Assembly: GCA_902772635.1 (NCBI GenBank)
Contig: CACYBK010000147.1
Location: forward strand, 1 to 37,739
Length of the DNA: 37,739 nucleotides
DNA from: an uncultured Lachnospiraceae bacterium
Lineage (GTDB): Bacteria; Bacillota; Clostridia; Lachnospirales; Lachnospiraceae
Reading direction: 5' to 3'
In this document: positions 1-7,638 of the stretch, piece after piece
Position numbering within the stretch: the first letter of the stretch is position 1
Layout of the letters: every line of letters starts with the position of its first letter
Notes under the pieces: generated by a model
The model's database searches: none
Told to the model about the DNA's origin: nothing
Seen by the model: the letters and a program-made list of their open reading frames with translations, nothing else
Position numbers and translations under genes: made by a program

Positions 1-1
1 C

Positions 2-1192
2 GGCGGCTCATCCGTGCGCGACAAGGAGCGCATAATGAATGTCGCGAGGCGCTGTGAAAAGGATTACCGCGCCGGAAACAGAGTTGTTGTCGTGCTGTCC
101 GCCATGGGTGATACAACAGACGACCTTATAGCAAAGGCTCATGATATCAATCCAAACGCCCCGAAGAGGGAGATGGATATGCTGCTCTCGATAGGGGAGC
201 AGGAGTCGGTCGCATTGATGGCGATGGCGCTGAATAGTCTCGGTGTGCCGGCTATTTCGCTCAATGCCTTCCAGGTCGGGATGCATACGACGAGCGCGTA
301 TTCGGCCGCCCGCTTTAAGAGGGTAGATACAGATAGGCTCGTACATGAGCTTGACGCCGGAAAATTAGTTATAGTGACAGGCTTCCAGGGTGTGAACAAA
401 TATGATGATGTGACGACTCTTGGACGCGGAGGATCAGATACGACGGCGGTGGCGCTGGCGGCGACGCTGCATGCGGACAAATGCGAGATATTTACGGATG
501 TGGACGGTGTCTATACGGCAGATCCGAGGATCGTGAAAAACGCGAGGAAGCTCAAAGAGATCAGTTATGATGAGATGCTTGAGATGGCGACACTCGGGGC
601 GCAGGTTCTTCACAACCGCTCCGTCGAGATGGCGAAGAAGTATGGTGTCACGCTCGTCGTCAGGTCAAGCCTTAATGAATCCGAAGGGACATTAGTCAGG
701 GAGGTGAATAACGTGGAAAAGATGCTTGTAAGCGGAGTGGCCTGCGACAAGAACGCAGCGAGGATAGCTTTGATCGGCGTGAAGAATGAGCCCGGAGTGG
801 CCTTCAAGATATTTGACGAGCTTTCAAGGAAGAATATCAATGTGGATATGATCCTTCAGTCCGTCGGACGCGATGACACAAAGGATATAAGCTTCACGGT
901 AGATCAGGAGGAAGCGAAGAACGCGGTTGCGGTCCTGAAGGAGAACCGCGAGCGCCTTACCATCCAAAAGATTGAGGATGAGGTCAATGTCGCAAAGCTT
1001 TCTGTAGTCGGTGCCGGGATGCAGTCAAATTCCGGAGTTGCTGCGAAGATGTTTGAAGCGCTCTATGATGTCGGAGTGAACATCAGGATGATCTCCACTT
1101 CCGAGATCAGGATCACGGTCCTTATAGACCTTGAGGATACTGATCGCGCAATGCGCGCTGTCCATGACAAGTTCCTCCCGGATGAGGACTGA
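2..1192 (+). CDS. lysC: Aspartate kinase (5' end cut off by the window)
   Basis: Phosphorylates L-aspartate with ATP, the first step toward lysine, threonine and methionine. The reading frame is open to the left edge and begins with GGSSV, the end of the KFGGSSV nucleotide-binding motif of aspartokinases, so the GTG at 14 is an internal Val codon and only a few residues are missing. The kinase domain contains GRGGSDTTAVALA and FTDVDGVYTADPR. Two C-terminal ACT domains follow (IALIGVKNEPGVAFKIF and LSVVGAGMQSNSGVAAKMF), which normally bind the feedback inhibitor lysine and/or threonine. The STSEIRITVLI stretch near the end is typical of monofunctional aspartokinases. The next gene starts 21 nt downstream on the same strand and could be cotranscribed. 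Confidence 0.96.
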   Translation, partial: GGSSVRDKERIMNVARRCEKDYRAGNRVVVVLSAMGDTTDDLIAKAHDINPNAPKREMDMLLSIGEQESVALMAMALNSLGVPAISLNAFQVGMHTTSAYSAARFKRVDTDRLVHELDAGKLVIVTGFQGVNKYDDVTTLGRGGSDTTAVALAATLHADKCEIFTDVDGVYTADPRIVKNARKLKEISYDEMLEMATLGAQVLHNRSVEMAKKYGVTLVVRSSLNESEGTLVREVNNVEKMLVSGVACDKNAARIALIGVKNEPGVAFKIFDELSRKNINVDMILQSVGRDDTKDISFTVDQEEAKNAVAVLKENRERLTIQKIEDEVNVAKLSVVGAGMQSNSGVAAKMFEALYDVGVNIRMISTSEIRITVLIDLEDTDRAMRAVHDKFLPDED

Positions 1193-1213
1193 GTTTAATA
1201 AAGGCTTTTTGCG

Positions 1214-1495
1214 ATGCCCTGCTTTTTTCATGAGCTGACCGGTTTCTACTGCCCGGGCTGCGGCGGGACGAGAGCGTTTCTCGCCCTAATTACCGGTCAT
1301 CCCATTATATCTTTCCTATACAACCCCGCGGTGATCTACGCCGCAGGGGTTTTGCTTTTCTATGCGGTCTGGGGGATTTTGTACGTTGTTGGAAAGGGCG
1401 CGATCAAACGCCCGAAATTCTACCTCGCCTTCGTGTGGATCTTCATAGCGATATTGTTTGCAAACTGCACAGTGAAAAATCTGCTGCTTTTGTAA
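1214..1495 (+). CDS. DUF2752 family small membrane protein
   Basis: A 93-residue protein with the CPGCGGTRA motif at residues 14-22, the hallmark of DUF2752 proteins, whose function is unknown. Two hydrophobic segments (about residues 38-60 and 70-90) indicate an integral membrane protein; the cysteine motif lies before the first one. The ATG at 1214 follows an AAAGG-like ribosome site. The TAA stop at 1493-1495 overlaps the first bases of a hairpin repeat (TAATGAGCC). Family assignment rests on the cysteine motif and size. Confidence 0.85.
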   Translation: MPCFFHELTGFYCPGCGGTRAFLALITGHPIISFLYNPAVIYAAGVLLFYAVWGILYVVGKGAIKRPKFYLAFVWIFIAILFANCTVKNLLLL

Positions 1496-1575
1496 TGAGC
1501 CCTGGGGACGGAGTCAAGGGCTCATTGTATCTGGAACCGTACAATGAGCCGTTGACTCCGTCCCGGGGGCTCATT
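1494..1575 (+). repeat. Dimeric hairpin repeat, copy 1
   Basis: An 82-bp near-perfect palindrome of two 33-bp modules in inverted orientation around a 16-bp linker (1527-1542, GTATCTGGAACCGTAC). The left module reads AATGAGCCCT, GGGGACGGAGTCA, AGGGCTCATT; the right module carries the complementary core TGACTCCGTCCC at 1553-1564. It starts inside the stop codon of the DUF2752 gene and ends 16 nt before the next start codon, so a transcript would fold into one long hairpin between the two genes. Six related loci occur in this window. Confidence 0.9.
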
Positions 1576-1591
1576 AAAAAAGGAGGATGTA

Positions 1592-2059
1592 ATGACTGAA
1601 AAAGATCTGTTGAGCCTTGAGGCGCTGCTTTCAAATTCGCCGCATCAGGTATCCCTGCTTTCAAATGCGGCGGCATTTTTGTATGAAAAGCTTGGTGACG
1701 TATGCTGGGTGGGGTTTTATCTTGTGGATGACAAGGGAGACCTTTATCTTGGACCCTTTCAGGGCAGACCTGCCTGCGTGAGCATAAGCCGTGGAAAGGG
1801 TGTCTGCGGCACTTCCCTTGCAGAGGGAAGGACTTTGATAGTCCCGGACGTGTCGAAATTCCCCGGCTATATTTCCTGCGATGCCGAGGCCTGTTCGGAG
1901 ATCGTGATCCCGATAAAAGACAATAAAGGAAACGTCAGGGCAGTCCTTGATATAGACAGCTCTTCGACAGGGCGGTTTTCGGAGGAAGAACCTGCAAAAA
2001 CAGAGATCGCGCTTCTCGAAAAAGCCGCGGAGATTGTGGCTTTCAGGATCCTCAAATGA
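1592..2059 (+). CDS. msrC: Free methionine-(R)-sulfoxide reductase (GAF domain)
   Basis: A 155-residue single GAF-domain enzyme of the fRMsr family, which reduces free L-methionine-R-sulfoxide and thereby repairs oxidised methionine in the cytosol. The three family cysteines are at residues 62 (RPACVSI), 72 (GKGVCGTS) and 96 (YISCDA). Their spacing of 10 and 24 residues equals that of Cys84, Cys94 and Cys118 in the E. coli enzyme. SEIVIPI and VLDIDS complete the ligand pocket. The start has a strong AAAGGAGG ribosome site. The TGA stop (2057-2059) is supplied by the first bases of the following hairpin repeat. Confidence 0.93.
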   Translation: MTEKDLLSLEALLSNSPHQVSLLSNAAAFLYEKLGDVCWVGFYLVDDKGDLYLGPFQGRPACVSISRGKGVCGTSLAEGRTLIVPDVSKFPGYISCDAEACSEIVIPIKDNKGNVRAVLDIDSSSTGRFSEEEPAKTEIALLEKAAEIVAFRILK

Positions 2060-2087
2060 GCCCTTGACTCCGTCCCCAGGGCTCATT
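2055..2087 (+). repeat. Single-module hairpin repeat, copy 2 (likely terminator)
   Basis: Perfect 10-bp arms AATGAGCCCT / AGGGCTCATT around the 13-nt loop TGACTCCGTCCCC. The stop codon of msrC lies in the left arm. The right arm is followed by TGTTTTTTG, so an RNA copy would resemble a rho-independent terminator. The next gene starts 27 nt further on, so termination may be partial. Confidence 0.88.
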
Positions 2088-2114
2088 GTTTTTTGAGCGA
2101 TAGGAGAAATAATA

Positions 2115-3230
2115 ATGATAAGCATCTACGTCATGACACATAAGGATTTCATCCCTCCGGAAAACCCCATATATATCCCTCTTCATGTCGGGAGGGCGCT
2201 AAGAAAAAAAGCTTCCGGTCATTCCAGCTGCAGTTCAAAAAACAATGCCGGGGTAATGCGTTTTTTTGGTGACGACAGGGGAGACAACATCTCTGCACGA
2301 AATGATAATTTCAGCGAGCTTACCGGACATTATTTCGTATGGAAAAATGACAATGATTCCGACATCCTTGGCATATGTCATTACAGGAGGTATCTGATCA
2401 GCGAGAAGACGGAAAATCTTCTGAGCGCTGGTGAGATACGATCACTCCTTGATGAGTACGATATCATCACGACGAAGAGGCTTCTTCTCAACTTCCCTTA
2501 TGAATATGCTTTCAGTCAGAATCATAAGCCTTTGTATCTCAAAGAGACAGGGAATGTTATAAAAGACCTTTATCCAAAGGATCATGAGGTTTTTCTGAAC
2601 CTTGTTGATGAGCCTCATACATATTTCGGAAATATGCTGATCGCAAACAGAGCGGTTTTTGATGGCTACAGCAAATGGCTTTTTGACATTCTTTTTGAGC
2701 TTGACCAAAGGATCACAATAGACGAGCCGGACAGTTATCACAGGCGGATTTACGGGTTTGTATCGGAGTTTCTTTTATACGTTTATGTCGTTGCGAGAGG
2801 GCTTAAGGCAAAGGGTTTGATGGTCGGCATGACTTCGGAAAAAACAGAGGTCACGGAAATAAAGAAAGAGTTGGCAAAATACTTTGAAAAGGGTGACTAT
2901 GCCGGCGCACGTGAGTTTTTCCTTGAGCAGAAAAAGAAACGCCCTGACATCACTATGGAAGCGAGCGACATCACCGGGGAGCTTCACCTTGCTATGCAGG
3001 TCATCGCGACCGCCGGGCTTGAGGATGATGAGTATGGCGATCATATCCTGAATCATGAAAGGAATTTTGACCGCCTGATGCAGATTTTTGGTACATTAAA
3101 CCGATATACTACCCTTCGGCTGAACGGGATACCTAACCCGAAGGAGGAAGGCTTCATAAGGGAGAATAATATAACCCCGGTTGCGGTGAATGTGGCGGAG
3201 ACCATAGCGCCGCACCGCGACAGGGGATAA
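2115..3230 (+). CDS. DUF4422 glycosyltransferase-like protein
   Basis: A 371-residue cytosolic protein. The N-terminus (ISIYVMTHKDF, then IYIPLHVGRA) and the block HYFVWKNDNDSDILGICHYRRYL at about residues 76-98 are typical of DUF4422 proteins, which are usually found in capsule, exopolysaccharide or LPS gene clusters and are treated as putative glycosyltransferases. The acceptor and donor cannot be read from the sequence. The ATG at 2115 has GGAGAAAT upstream. The last 100 or so residues look like an added helical region. No polysaccharide operon surrounds it, but another glycosyltransferase lies at 8922-9956. The TAA stop is followed directly by hairpin repeat copy 3. Confidence 0.78.
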   Translation: MISIYVMTHKDFIPPENPIYIPLHVGRALRKKASGHSSCSSKNNAGVMRFFGDDRGDNISARNDNFSELTGHYFVWKNDNDSDILGICHYRRYLISEKTENLLSAGEIRSLLDEYDIITTKRLLLNFPYEYAFSQNHKPLYLKETGNVIKDLYPKDHEVFLNLVDEPHTYFGNMLIANRAVFDGYSKWLFDILFELDQRITIDEPDSYHRRIYGFVSEFLLYVYVVARGLKAKGLMVGMTSEKTEVTEIKKELAKYFEKGDYAGAREFFLEQKKKRPDITMEASDITGELHLAMQVIATAGLEDDEYGDHILNHERNFDRLMQIFGTLNRYTTLRLNGIPNPKEEGFIRENNITPVAVNVAETIAPHRDRG

Positions 3231-3342
3231 AATGGTCCATGGAATGGTCCATGGGGACGGAATGGTCCATGGGGACGGAGTCAGTGGCTCATTGTACGGA
3301 TTCAGATACAATGAGCCACTGACTCCGTCCCCATGGTCCATT
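3231..3342 (+). repeat. Dimeric hairpin repeat, copy 3, with repeated left end
   Basis: A full dimeric element (3261-3342) with linker GTACGGATTCAGATAC at 3294-3309, the reverse complement of the linker in copies 1 and 4, so it lies in the opposite orientation. The left end is present three times: AATGGTCCATGG at 3231, AATGGTCCATGGGGACGG at 3243, and the complete module at 3261. This staircase of growing truncated copies suggests slippage or repeated end-joining. It begins on the base after the stop codon of the upstream gene. Confidence 0.9.
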
Positions 3343-3374
3343 TCTATGGCAGTACGCAAATATGCGTTGCTGGC

Positions 3375-4034
3375 TTAAGTCTCCACATTTTTAGATCTGT
3401 AATATTCCTCAAACAGGCTGTGGGCTCTTGACATTGTCTCCTGGCTTATCGAGGGCAGGCTTCCTCCAAATGCCTTTCTGGCCTGGGAGAAGCCCTTCTC
3501 CATTGCTTTCTCCATCTTCTTCATCTTCTCAACATCATCTCCGGCGAGCGCACTTGCAAAGTCAAAGAGTCTTTGAGAAGTCTGCTTTACGCCGTAGTAG
3601 CCGTTTTCGGAGATGTCGTCCAAAGCTTTCTTTCTCGTGGCTGAGTCCACGTTCAGATTTCCCTGTGACAGCTTCTGCCAAAGGCTCTCATTGCTGTTTG
3701 CGGCTGCGTATGCCTTTCCCTGTCCGCCCAGCATTTTTTCAACGAGGTCTGTCATCTGCCGCGCTCTCTGGTCGGCATCAGCTTTCATTTGTTCTACAAT
3801 AGCGGAACGGTCCTTTACGCTTTTCCTGTTGATGGAATAGAGCCCTTCTTTTGCTGAAGCCGCACCTTCCTTTGCGGCATCAGATCTTTCATAAACTGCT
3901 CCGTATTCCGCGGCAGCCTTGTCCTTGCTGTCTTCTTTTGAAACAGCAGCGCTATCAGTGCTGGCTTTTGGTGTACTACCATTTTTAATCTGTGCCTCTG
4001 TCTGCGGCATATATGGATTGAATCCTACTGTCAT
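3375..4034 (-). CDS. Hypothetical protein, downstream partner of a FliD-like protein
   Basis: A 219-residue hydrophilic, Ala/Lys/Ser-rich protein without signal peptide or membrane segment. The N-terminal half is low-complexity and charged. The C-terminal block (about residues 155-215: TSQRLFDFASALAGDD, then KGFSQARKAFGGSLPSIS) resembles a small domain found C-terminally in bacterial proteins of unknown function (DUF5610-like in my reading, unverified). The start at 4034 has a very strong GGGAGGAGG site. It begins 17 nt after the stop of the gene at 4052-5203, so the two are almost certainly cotranscribed. No function can be assigned; the partner suggests a surface or flagellum-related role. 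Confidence 0.75.
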   Translation of the reverse strand: MTVGFNPYMPQTEAQIKNGSTPKASTDSAAVSKEDSKDKAAAEYGAVYERSDAAKEGAASAKEGLYSINRKSVKDRSAIVEQMKADADQRARQMTDLVEKMLGGQGKAYAAANSNESLWQKLSQGNLNVDSATRKKALDDISENGYYGVKQTSQRLFDFASALAGDDVEKMKKMEKAMEKGFSQARKAFGGSLPSISQETMSRAHSLFEEYYRSKNVET

Positions 4035-4051
4035 GATGATCCTCCTCCCTT

Positions 4052-5203
4052 TCAGCCTTTCGCGTTGTAAAGGCTGCTTACGATATCGTTTGCGGATGTG
4101 TAGGCTCCGTTTGATGAGTATGAGCTTTGGGGCGTGCTCCCGGAAGAAGAATAATAATTCAAAAGAGAAGCGTTTGTCCTGATATCCGCCCCGTACTTTT
4201 TGAAGGTATCCTGAATATCCGAAAGACCAGCGGATTTGAAGGTGTTTTCATTCATTGACAATTTCCCGTTAGCCCCCTGCGTGATCCCGATCTTTGAAAG
4301 CTCCCCTGCATGCTTTACAGTCTTGTCCCTCATGGCAAGAAGGTTTGAGGTAACGCCGGAGACCCCCGTCTTTCCTGCGCTGTCGAGGGTAGCATTATAA
4401 AATTTGATGAAGTTCTTTGTTTCGGAAAGCATGCCTTCAATGTCAAGCTTATCTGACATCAGGCTGTCAAGGCTTGAAACAAGGCTTGTAGAGGTGCTTG
4501 AAGTTTCTGCATTTTGTTTTGCGCTTTCGGCTGCTTTTGATGAGGTATTGTTGTCGGGGATAGATACCCGGTTCAGCCTTCCTGCAACTTTTGAGCCGTA
4601 GCTCATAGCATCATCTCCCGAGAAAAGCTCCTTTACCTTGTCAAGCTCGTCATCCGAAAGCAGCTTCTCATTGAAATTCAAAGTACCATCATTATTCTTT
4701 GTGATCCCTATCTCTTTCAGTTCTTCTGCATTTGCTTCTGTTGCCTTCATTATCCCTGCGATATTTGAGGATACATTTGTCATCGTTGAGCGCTTTGAGG
4801 CGGTGAGCGCATCATTGTAGCTGGCTACAAAATTTTTTAAGGCGCTTACGGTCTTTTCCTTTCCCGTGGAGGAGGTGCTTCCGCCGGTATCTTTCTGATC
4901 CTCAAAGGTATCTGCCTTCTGAAGTGTTGAAACCGCGTTCTTTAGCAAGCCAACAGATGAGGTCAGGGTCGAGTTCGCCTTTTCCGCCTCCTGCGACACC
5001 TTGGGATTTCTCTTTTCCTCGAGGATCTTTTCAAGGATCCCTGAAGAGCCTTTGGTTTTCGTGCCGTCACCGGAAGATGAGCCCGAAACAGTAGTGCCGT
5101 AGTACTTTTTCATGAGCTTTCCATAGGTTCCGTTCTTGATCGAATTGTAATCGCCGAGCACTCCGGCAAGACCATCTGTGGAACCAAAAATTGAATTTGC
5201 CAT
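4052..5203 (-). CDS. FliD-like protein with two C-terminal-domain-like repeats
   Basis: A 383-residue Ser/Thr/Lys/Asn-rich protein without cysteine or signal peptide. It has two similar segments of the kind seen in the C-terminal part of the flagellar cap protein FliD. The first (about residues 120-215) has FVASYNDAL, then LKEIGITKNNDGTLNFNEKLL. The second (about 260-350) has FIKFYNATL, then LSKIGITQGANGKLSMNENTF. The IGIT-x-GxLxxNE signature is characteristic. The N-terminal D0/D1 coiled-coil of true FliD was not recognised, so this is not a standard filament cap. The start has GAAAGGAG upstream. No flagellar structural genes lie in the window. A secreted or filament-associated role is inference. 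Confidence 0.7.
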   Translation of the reverse strand: MANSIFGSTDGLAGVLGDYNSIKNGTYGKLMKKYYGTTVSGSSSGDGTKTKGSSGILEKILEEKRNPKVSQEAEKANSTLTSSVGLLKNAVSTLQKADTFEDQKDTGGSTSSTGKEKTVSALKNFVASYNDALTASKRSTMTNVSSNIAGIMKATEANAEELKEIGITKNNDGTLNFNEKLLSDDELDKVKELFSGDDAMSYGSKVAGRLNRVSIPDNNTSSKAAESAKQNAETSSTSTSLVSSLDSLMSDKLDIEGMLSETKNFIKFYNATLDSAGKTGVSGVTSNLLAMRDKTVKHAGELSKIGITQGANGKLSMNENTFKSAGLSDIQDTFKKYGADIRTNASLLNYYSSSGSTPQSSYSSNGAYTSANDIVSSLYNAKG

Positions 5204-5361
5204 TTTTCTCTCCTTTCATTCCATTGAAACGTAGCCATAGGTATGAGCAGATCGCATCCATGCATAAAAAGAGAAACTTCTCTCTTTGACATTAATATCG
5301 CACCTTTTTCCCGGCAAAAACAGAGCTTGCGCATGAACAGCCCCGTTTCTGTAGTGAATGG

Positions 5362-5443
5362 AATGGACCCTGGGGACGGAGTCAGTGGCTCATTGTATAC
5401 GAATCCGTACAATGAGCCACTGACTCCGTCCCCAGGGCTCATT
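5362..5443 (+). repeat. Dimeric hairpin repeat, copy 4
   Basis: An 82-bp element of two inverted modules around linker GTATACGAATCCGTAC (5395-5410). The cores are GGGGACGGAGTCA (5372-5384) and TGACTCCGTCCCC (5421-5433). The inner arms GTGGCTCATT / AATGAGCCAC pair perfectly; the outer arms differ at two positions. Unlike the other copies it sits in the middle of a divergent intergenic region rather than next to a stop codon. Confidence 0.9.
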
Positions 5444-5548
5444 TAGCCCATTCACAACAAAAACTCAGCCAATTACAACACGAGTCTTATCAGAAAAGCA
5501 GCTTTCTCCGAAATATGAATCGGTACATATTATTTCCCGGAGGGCGCT

Positions 5549-6235
5549 ATGAAGATAATCCTGTGTGACGACGATCCACTTACCACAAGGGACATCCGCC
5601 GTAGGATAGAAAAGAGATTTGATGGAGCAGAGGTCGTGGAGTGCAAGAGCGGACAGGAGCTCCTTTCCCTTTTGGATTTTGGCGACATTATCTTTCTTGA
5701 TGTCGAGATGCCCGGGCTTGACGGCATGGAGACCGCGAGGAGGATAAGGCTCCGTGACAAGGAGGTTTCCATTATCTTTCTCACAGGCTTTACGGACAAG
5801 GTCTTTGAGGCCTTTGAGGTGGAGGCGTTCCGCTATCTCGTAAAGCCGGTAAGTGACAGTGATATTTTCACCGCCATTTCAAAAGCTCTTGAAAGGAAAG
5901 ACCGCGAAAAGTATCTTTCCATCGAGATACACGGAAGGCGCCTTGAAATCCCGTTTTCAAAGATAATATATGCCGAGGTCTTTAACAGGATAATCAGGCT
6001 TCATACCAAAAGCGGCAAGATGGATTATTACGGAAAGCTGTCTGAGCTTGAAAACGAGCTTGGGAGGGGCTTCTTCCGCTGCCACAGGTCCTTTCTCGTG
6101 AACATGTCCTACGTGAAAAGCTATGACGCGAATGACGTCCTTCTTTTGGATGATATAAAGGTGCCCCTGTCCCGGAAGAAATATTCATCCTTCATCCGCG
6201 CCTATATTGCCAGTATCAAAGGAGAGCCGGCATGA
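5549..6235 (+). CDS. LytTR-family response regulator (AgrA-like)
   Basis: A 228-residue transcription factor. Residues 1-120 are a receiver domain with the acidic cluster CDDD (6-9), phospho-acceptor D51 (IIFLDVEMPGLDGM), T79 and K99 (YLVKP). Residues 130-225 are a LytTR DNA-binding domain (FSKIIYAEVFNRIIRLHT, then FFRCHRSFLVNMSYVKSY). LytTR regulators generally control quorum-sensing, bacteriocin or cell-surface genes. The ATG has the ribosome site CGGAGGGCG. Its stop overlaps the start of the kinase gene by 4 nt (ATGA), so the pair is cotranscribed and translationally coupled. The 313 nt upstream hold hairpin repeat copy 4 and no recognisable peptide gene. Confidence 0.93.
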   Translation: MKIILCDDDPLTTRDIRRRIEKRFDGAEVVECKSGQELLSLLDFGDIIFLDVEMPGLDGMETARRIRLRDKEVSIIFLTGFTDKVFEAFEVEAFRYLVKPVSDSDIFTAISKALERKDREKYLSIEIHGRRLEIPFSKIIYAEVFNRIIRLHTKSGKMDYYGKLSELENELGRGFFRCHRSFLVNMSYVKSYDANDVLLLDDIKVPLSRKKYSSFIRAYIASIKGEPA

Positions 6236-7638
6236 ATGATGATAGGTATCACAGCCTCATAGATAATGTCGTAGCCCTCCAGCAGATCCTCACTATTGTT
6301 CTGATAGGGCTATTCTTCTACGCGCTCTGCCGGCCATATATCAGAAGAAAGCGGCTTGGCTTTTTCTGGCTCTCTATCGGATACATTTTTTTGCTTTCTG
6401 CCTTCTATCTTTTGCCTGAAGATGTTCAGCCGCCGAGGGGTGTGAGCTTTCTTCTGCGGGTTTTTGGCGGCTTTTTTATTATTTTTCTGATCGAGAGAAA
6501 TTATCCTCTCAGAAGCTTTTTTCTTTCGCTTTCCTACTACACGATCACCTATACCGCTGTCCGAATGGCGTCGGAGCAGAACAGCTTCGTTTCAGATGCC
6601 CTTTTTTCATCAGACAAAATAATAAGTGACGTGGATGCGACGATCAGGGCCTTTGTTTTCATCCAGATCGAGGATGTGGCCTTCCTTGCCGCATTACTTT
6701 CAATAACGGTTTTCTTCTTCAACAAAGCAGCCCGGTTTCCCTCGGAGGAGCTCACGAAAAAAAGCCTTCTCATCCTTTCGATACCGTCTATAGTTCAGCT
6801 GATACAGGGCTTTTTGTATGTGGATTATTACACCATGTATACAGAATATGCGAGGCTTCTCGTTGAAACGGGACAAGCCGCAGGGAATCCTTATTTCAAC
6901 TGGTCATCCTGGTACCGTCTGGTTGAAAACGCACTCTTTTTGCTTTTCTGGCTGATCTTTCTCTTTTTGTTTTCGGATATGAAGAGGCTTTCAAGAAGGG
7001 AAAAGGAGGAGCTTGTCCTAAAGGAGCAGCAGGAGCAGCTTTCCCAAAGGATAGCCCAGTCGGAAAACTTCTACAGAGAGATAAGCGGGATGCGTCATGA
7101 CATGAGCCACCATATTCAGATCATTTCCGCCCTGCTTGAAGAGAATAATATCAATGAGGCAAAAGACTATATCGCGCGCATGGAGGAAAGTCTCAAAACA
7201 ATAAGCGTGAAGGCTTCGACCGGACACCCGGTCACAGATCTTATTATTTCTGAAATGAAGGAAAGGGCGGATGCGAAGGGAGCATTGCTGAAAGCCGATT
7301 TCACATTTCCGAAAGGCGTACCGGTCGACGCCTTTGACCTTTCTGTGATACTCGGGAACGGGCTTACCAATGCGCTGGAAGCGACAAAGGAAGGTGGAGG
7401 GATAAGGCTTGACTCCTATATGAAGAAAAATGCCTTTTTGATCGAAATCGAAAATCCCTTTGAAGGGAGTTTTGATATCGACCCCGAGAGCGGCTTTCCG
7501 AAAAGCACGAAGAAGGGGACGGGTCACGGAATCGGTCTCATAAACATACAGAGGATCGCAGAAAAATATAATGGTGACGTGACCCTTAAAAAAAGGGATG
7601 GCAGCGCTGTCCTCTCGGTTCTCCTCCAAATAAAATGA
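6232..7638 (+). CDS. GHKL sensor histidine kinase (AgrC-like)
   Basis: A 468-residue membrane kinase. The first 250 residues contain about six hydrophobic segments, as in AgrC/ComD-type peptide sensors. A short coiled-coil (REKEELVLKEQQEQLSQRI) leads to the phospho-acceptor region GMRHDMSHH, with H289 as the likely phosphorylated histidine. The ATPase domain has an N-box (DLSVILGNGLTNALEAT) and a G-box (GTGHGIGLINI), typical of HATPase_c_5. It should phosphorylate the regulator encoded just upstream. The signal is unknown; no AgrD/AgrB-type genes are present. Its stop overlaps the next start (ATGA). Confidence 0.92.
   Translation: MNDDRYHSLIDNVVALQQILTIVLIGLFFYALCRPYIRRKRLGFFWLSIGYIFLLSAFYLLPEDVQPPRGVSFLLRVFGGFFIIFLIERNYPLRSFFLSLSYYTITYTAVRMASEQNSFVSDALFSSDKIISDVDATIRAFVFIQIEDVAFLAALLSITVFFFNKAARFPSEELTKKSLLILSIPSIVQLIQGFLYVDYYTMYTEYARLLVETGQAAGNPYFNWSSWYRLVENALFLLFWLIFLFLFSDMKRLSRREKEELVLKEQQEQLSQRIAQSENFYREISGMRHDMSHHIQIISALLEENNINEAKDYIARMEESLKTISVKASTGHPVTDLIISEMKERADAKGALLKADFTFPKGVPVDAFDLSVILGNGLTNALEATKEGGGIRLDSYMKKNAFLIEIENPFEGSFDIDPESGFPKSTKKGTGHGIGLINIQRIAEKYNGDVTLKKRDGSAVLSVLLQIK

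Noticed and set aside
5285..5310. Sigma-D (flagellar) promoter for the FliD-like cassette, based on GCGATAT on the minus strand
   Set aside because: Only 5 of 8 bases fit the -10 box and no TAAA is found 15 bp upstream.
1494..5443. CRISPR-like array
   Set aside because: The repeats are palindromic, widely and irregularly spaced and separated by genes; there are no spacers and no cas genes.
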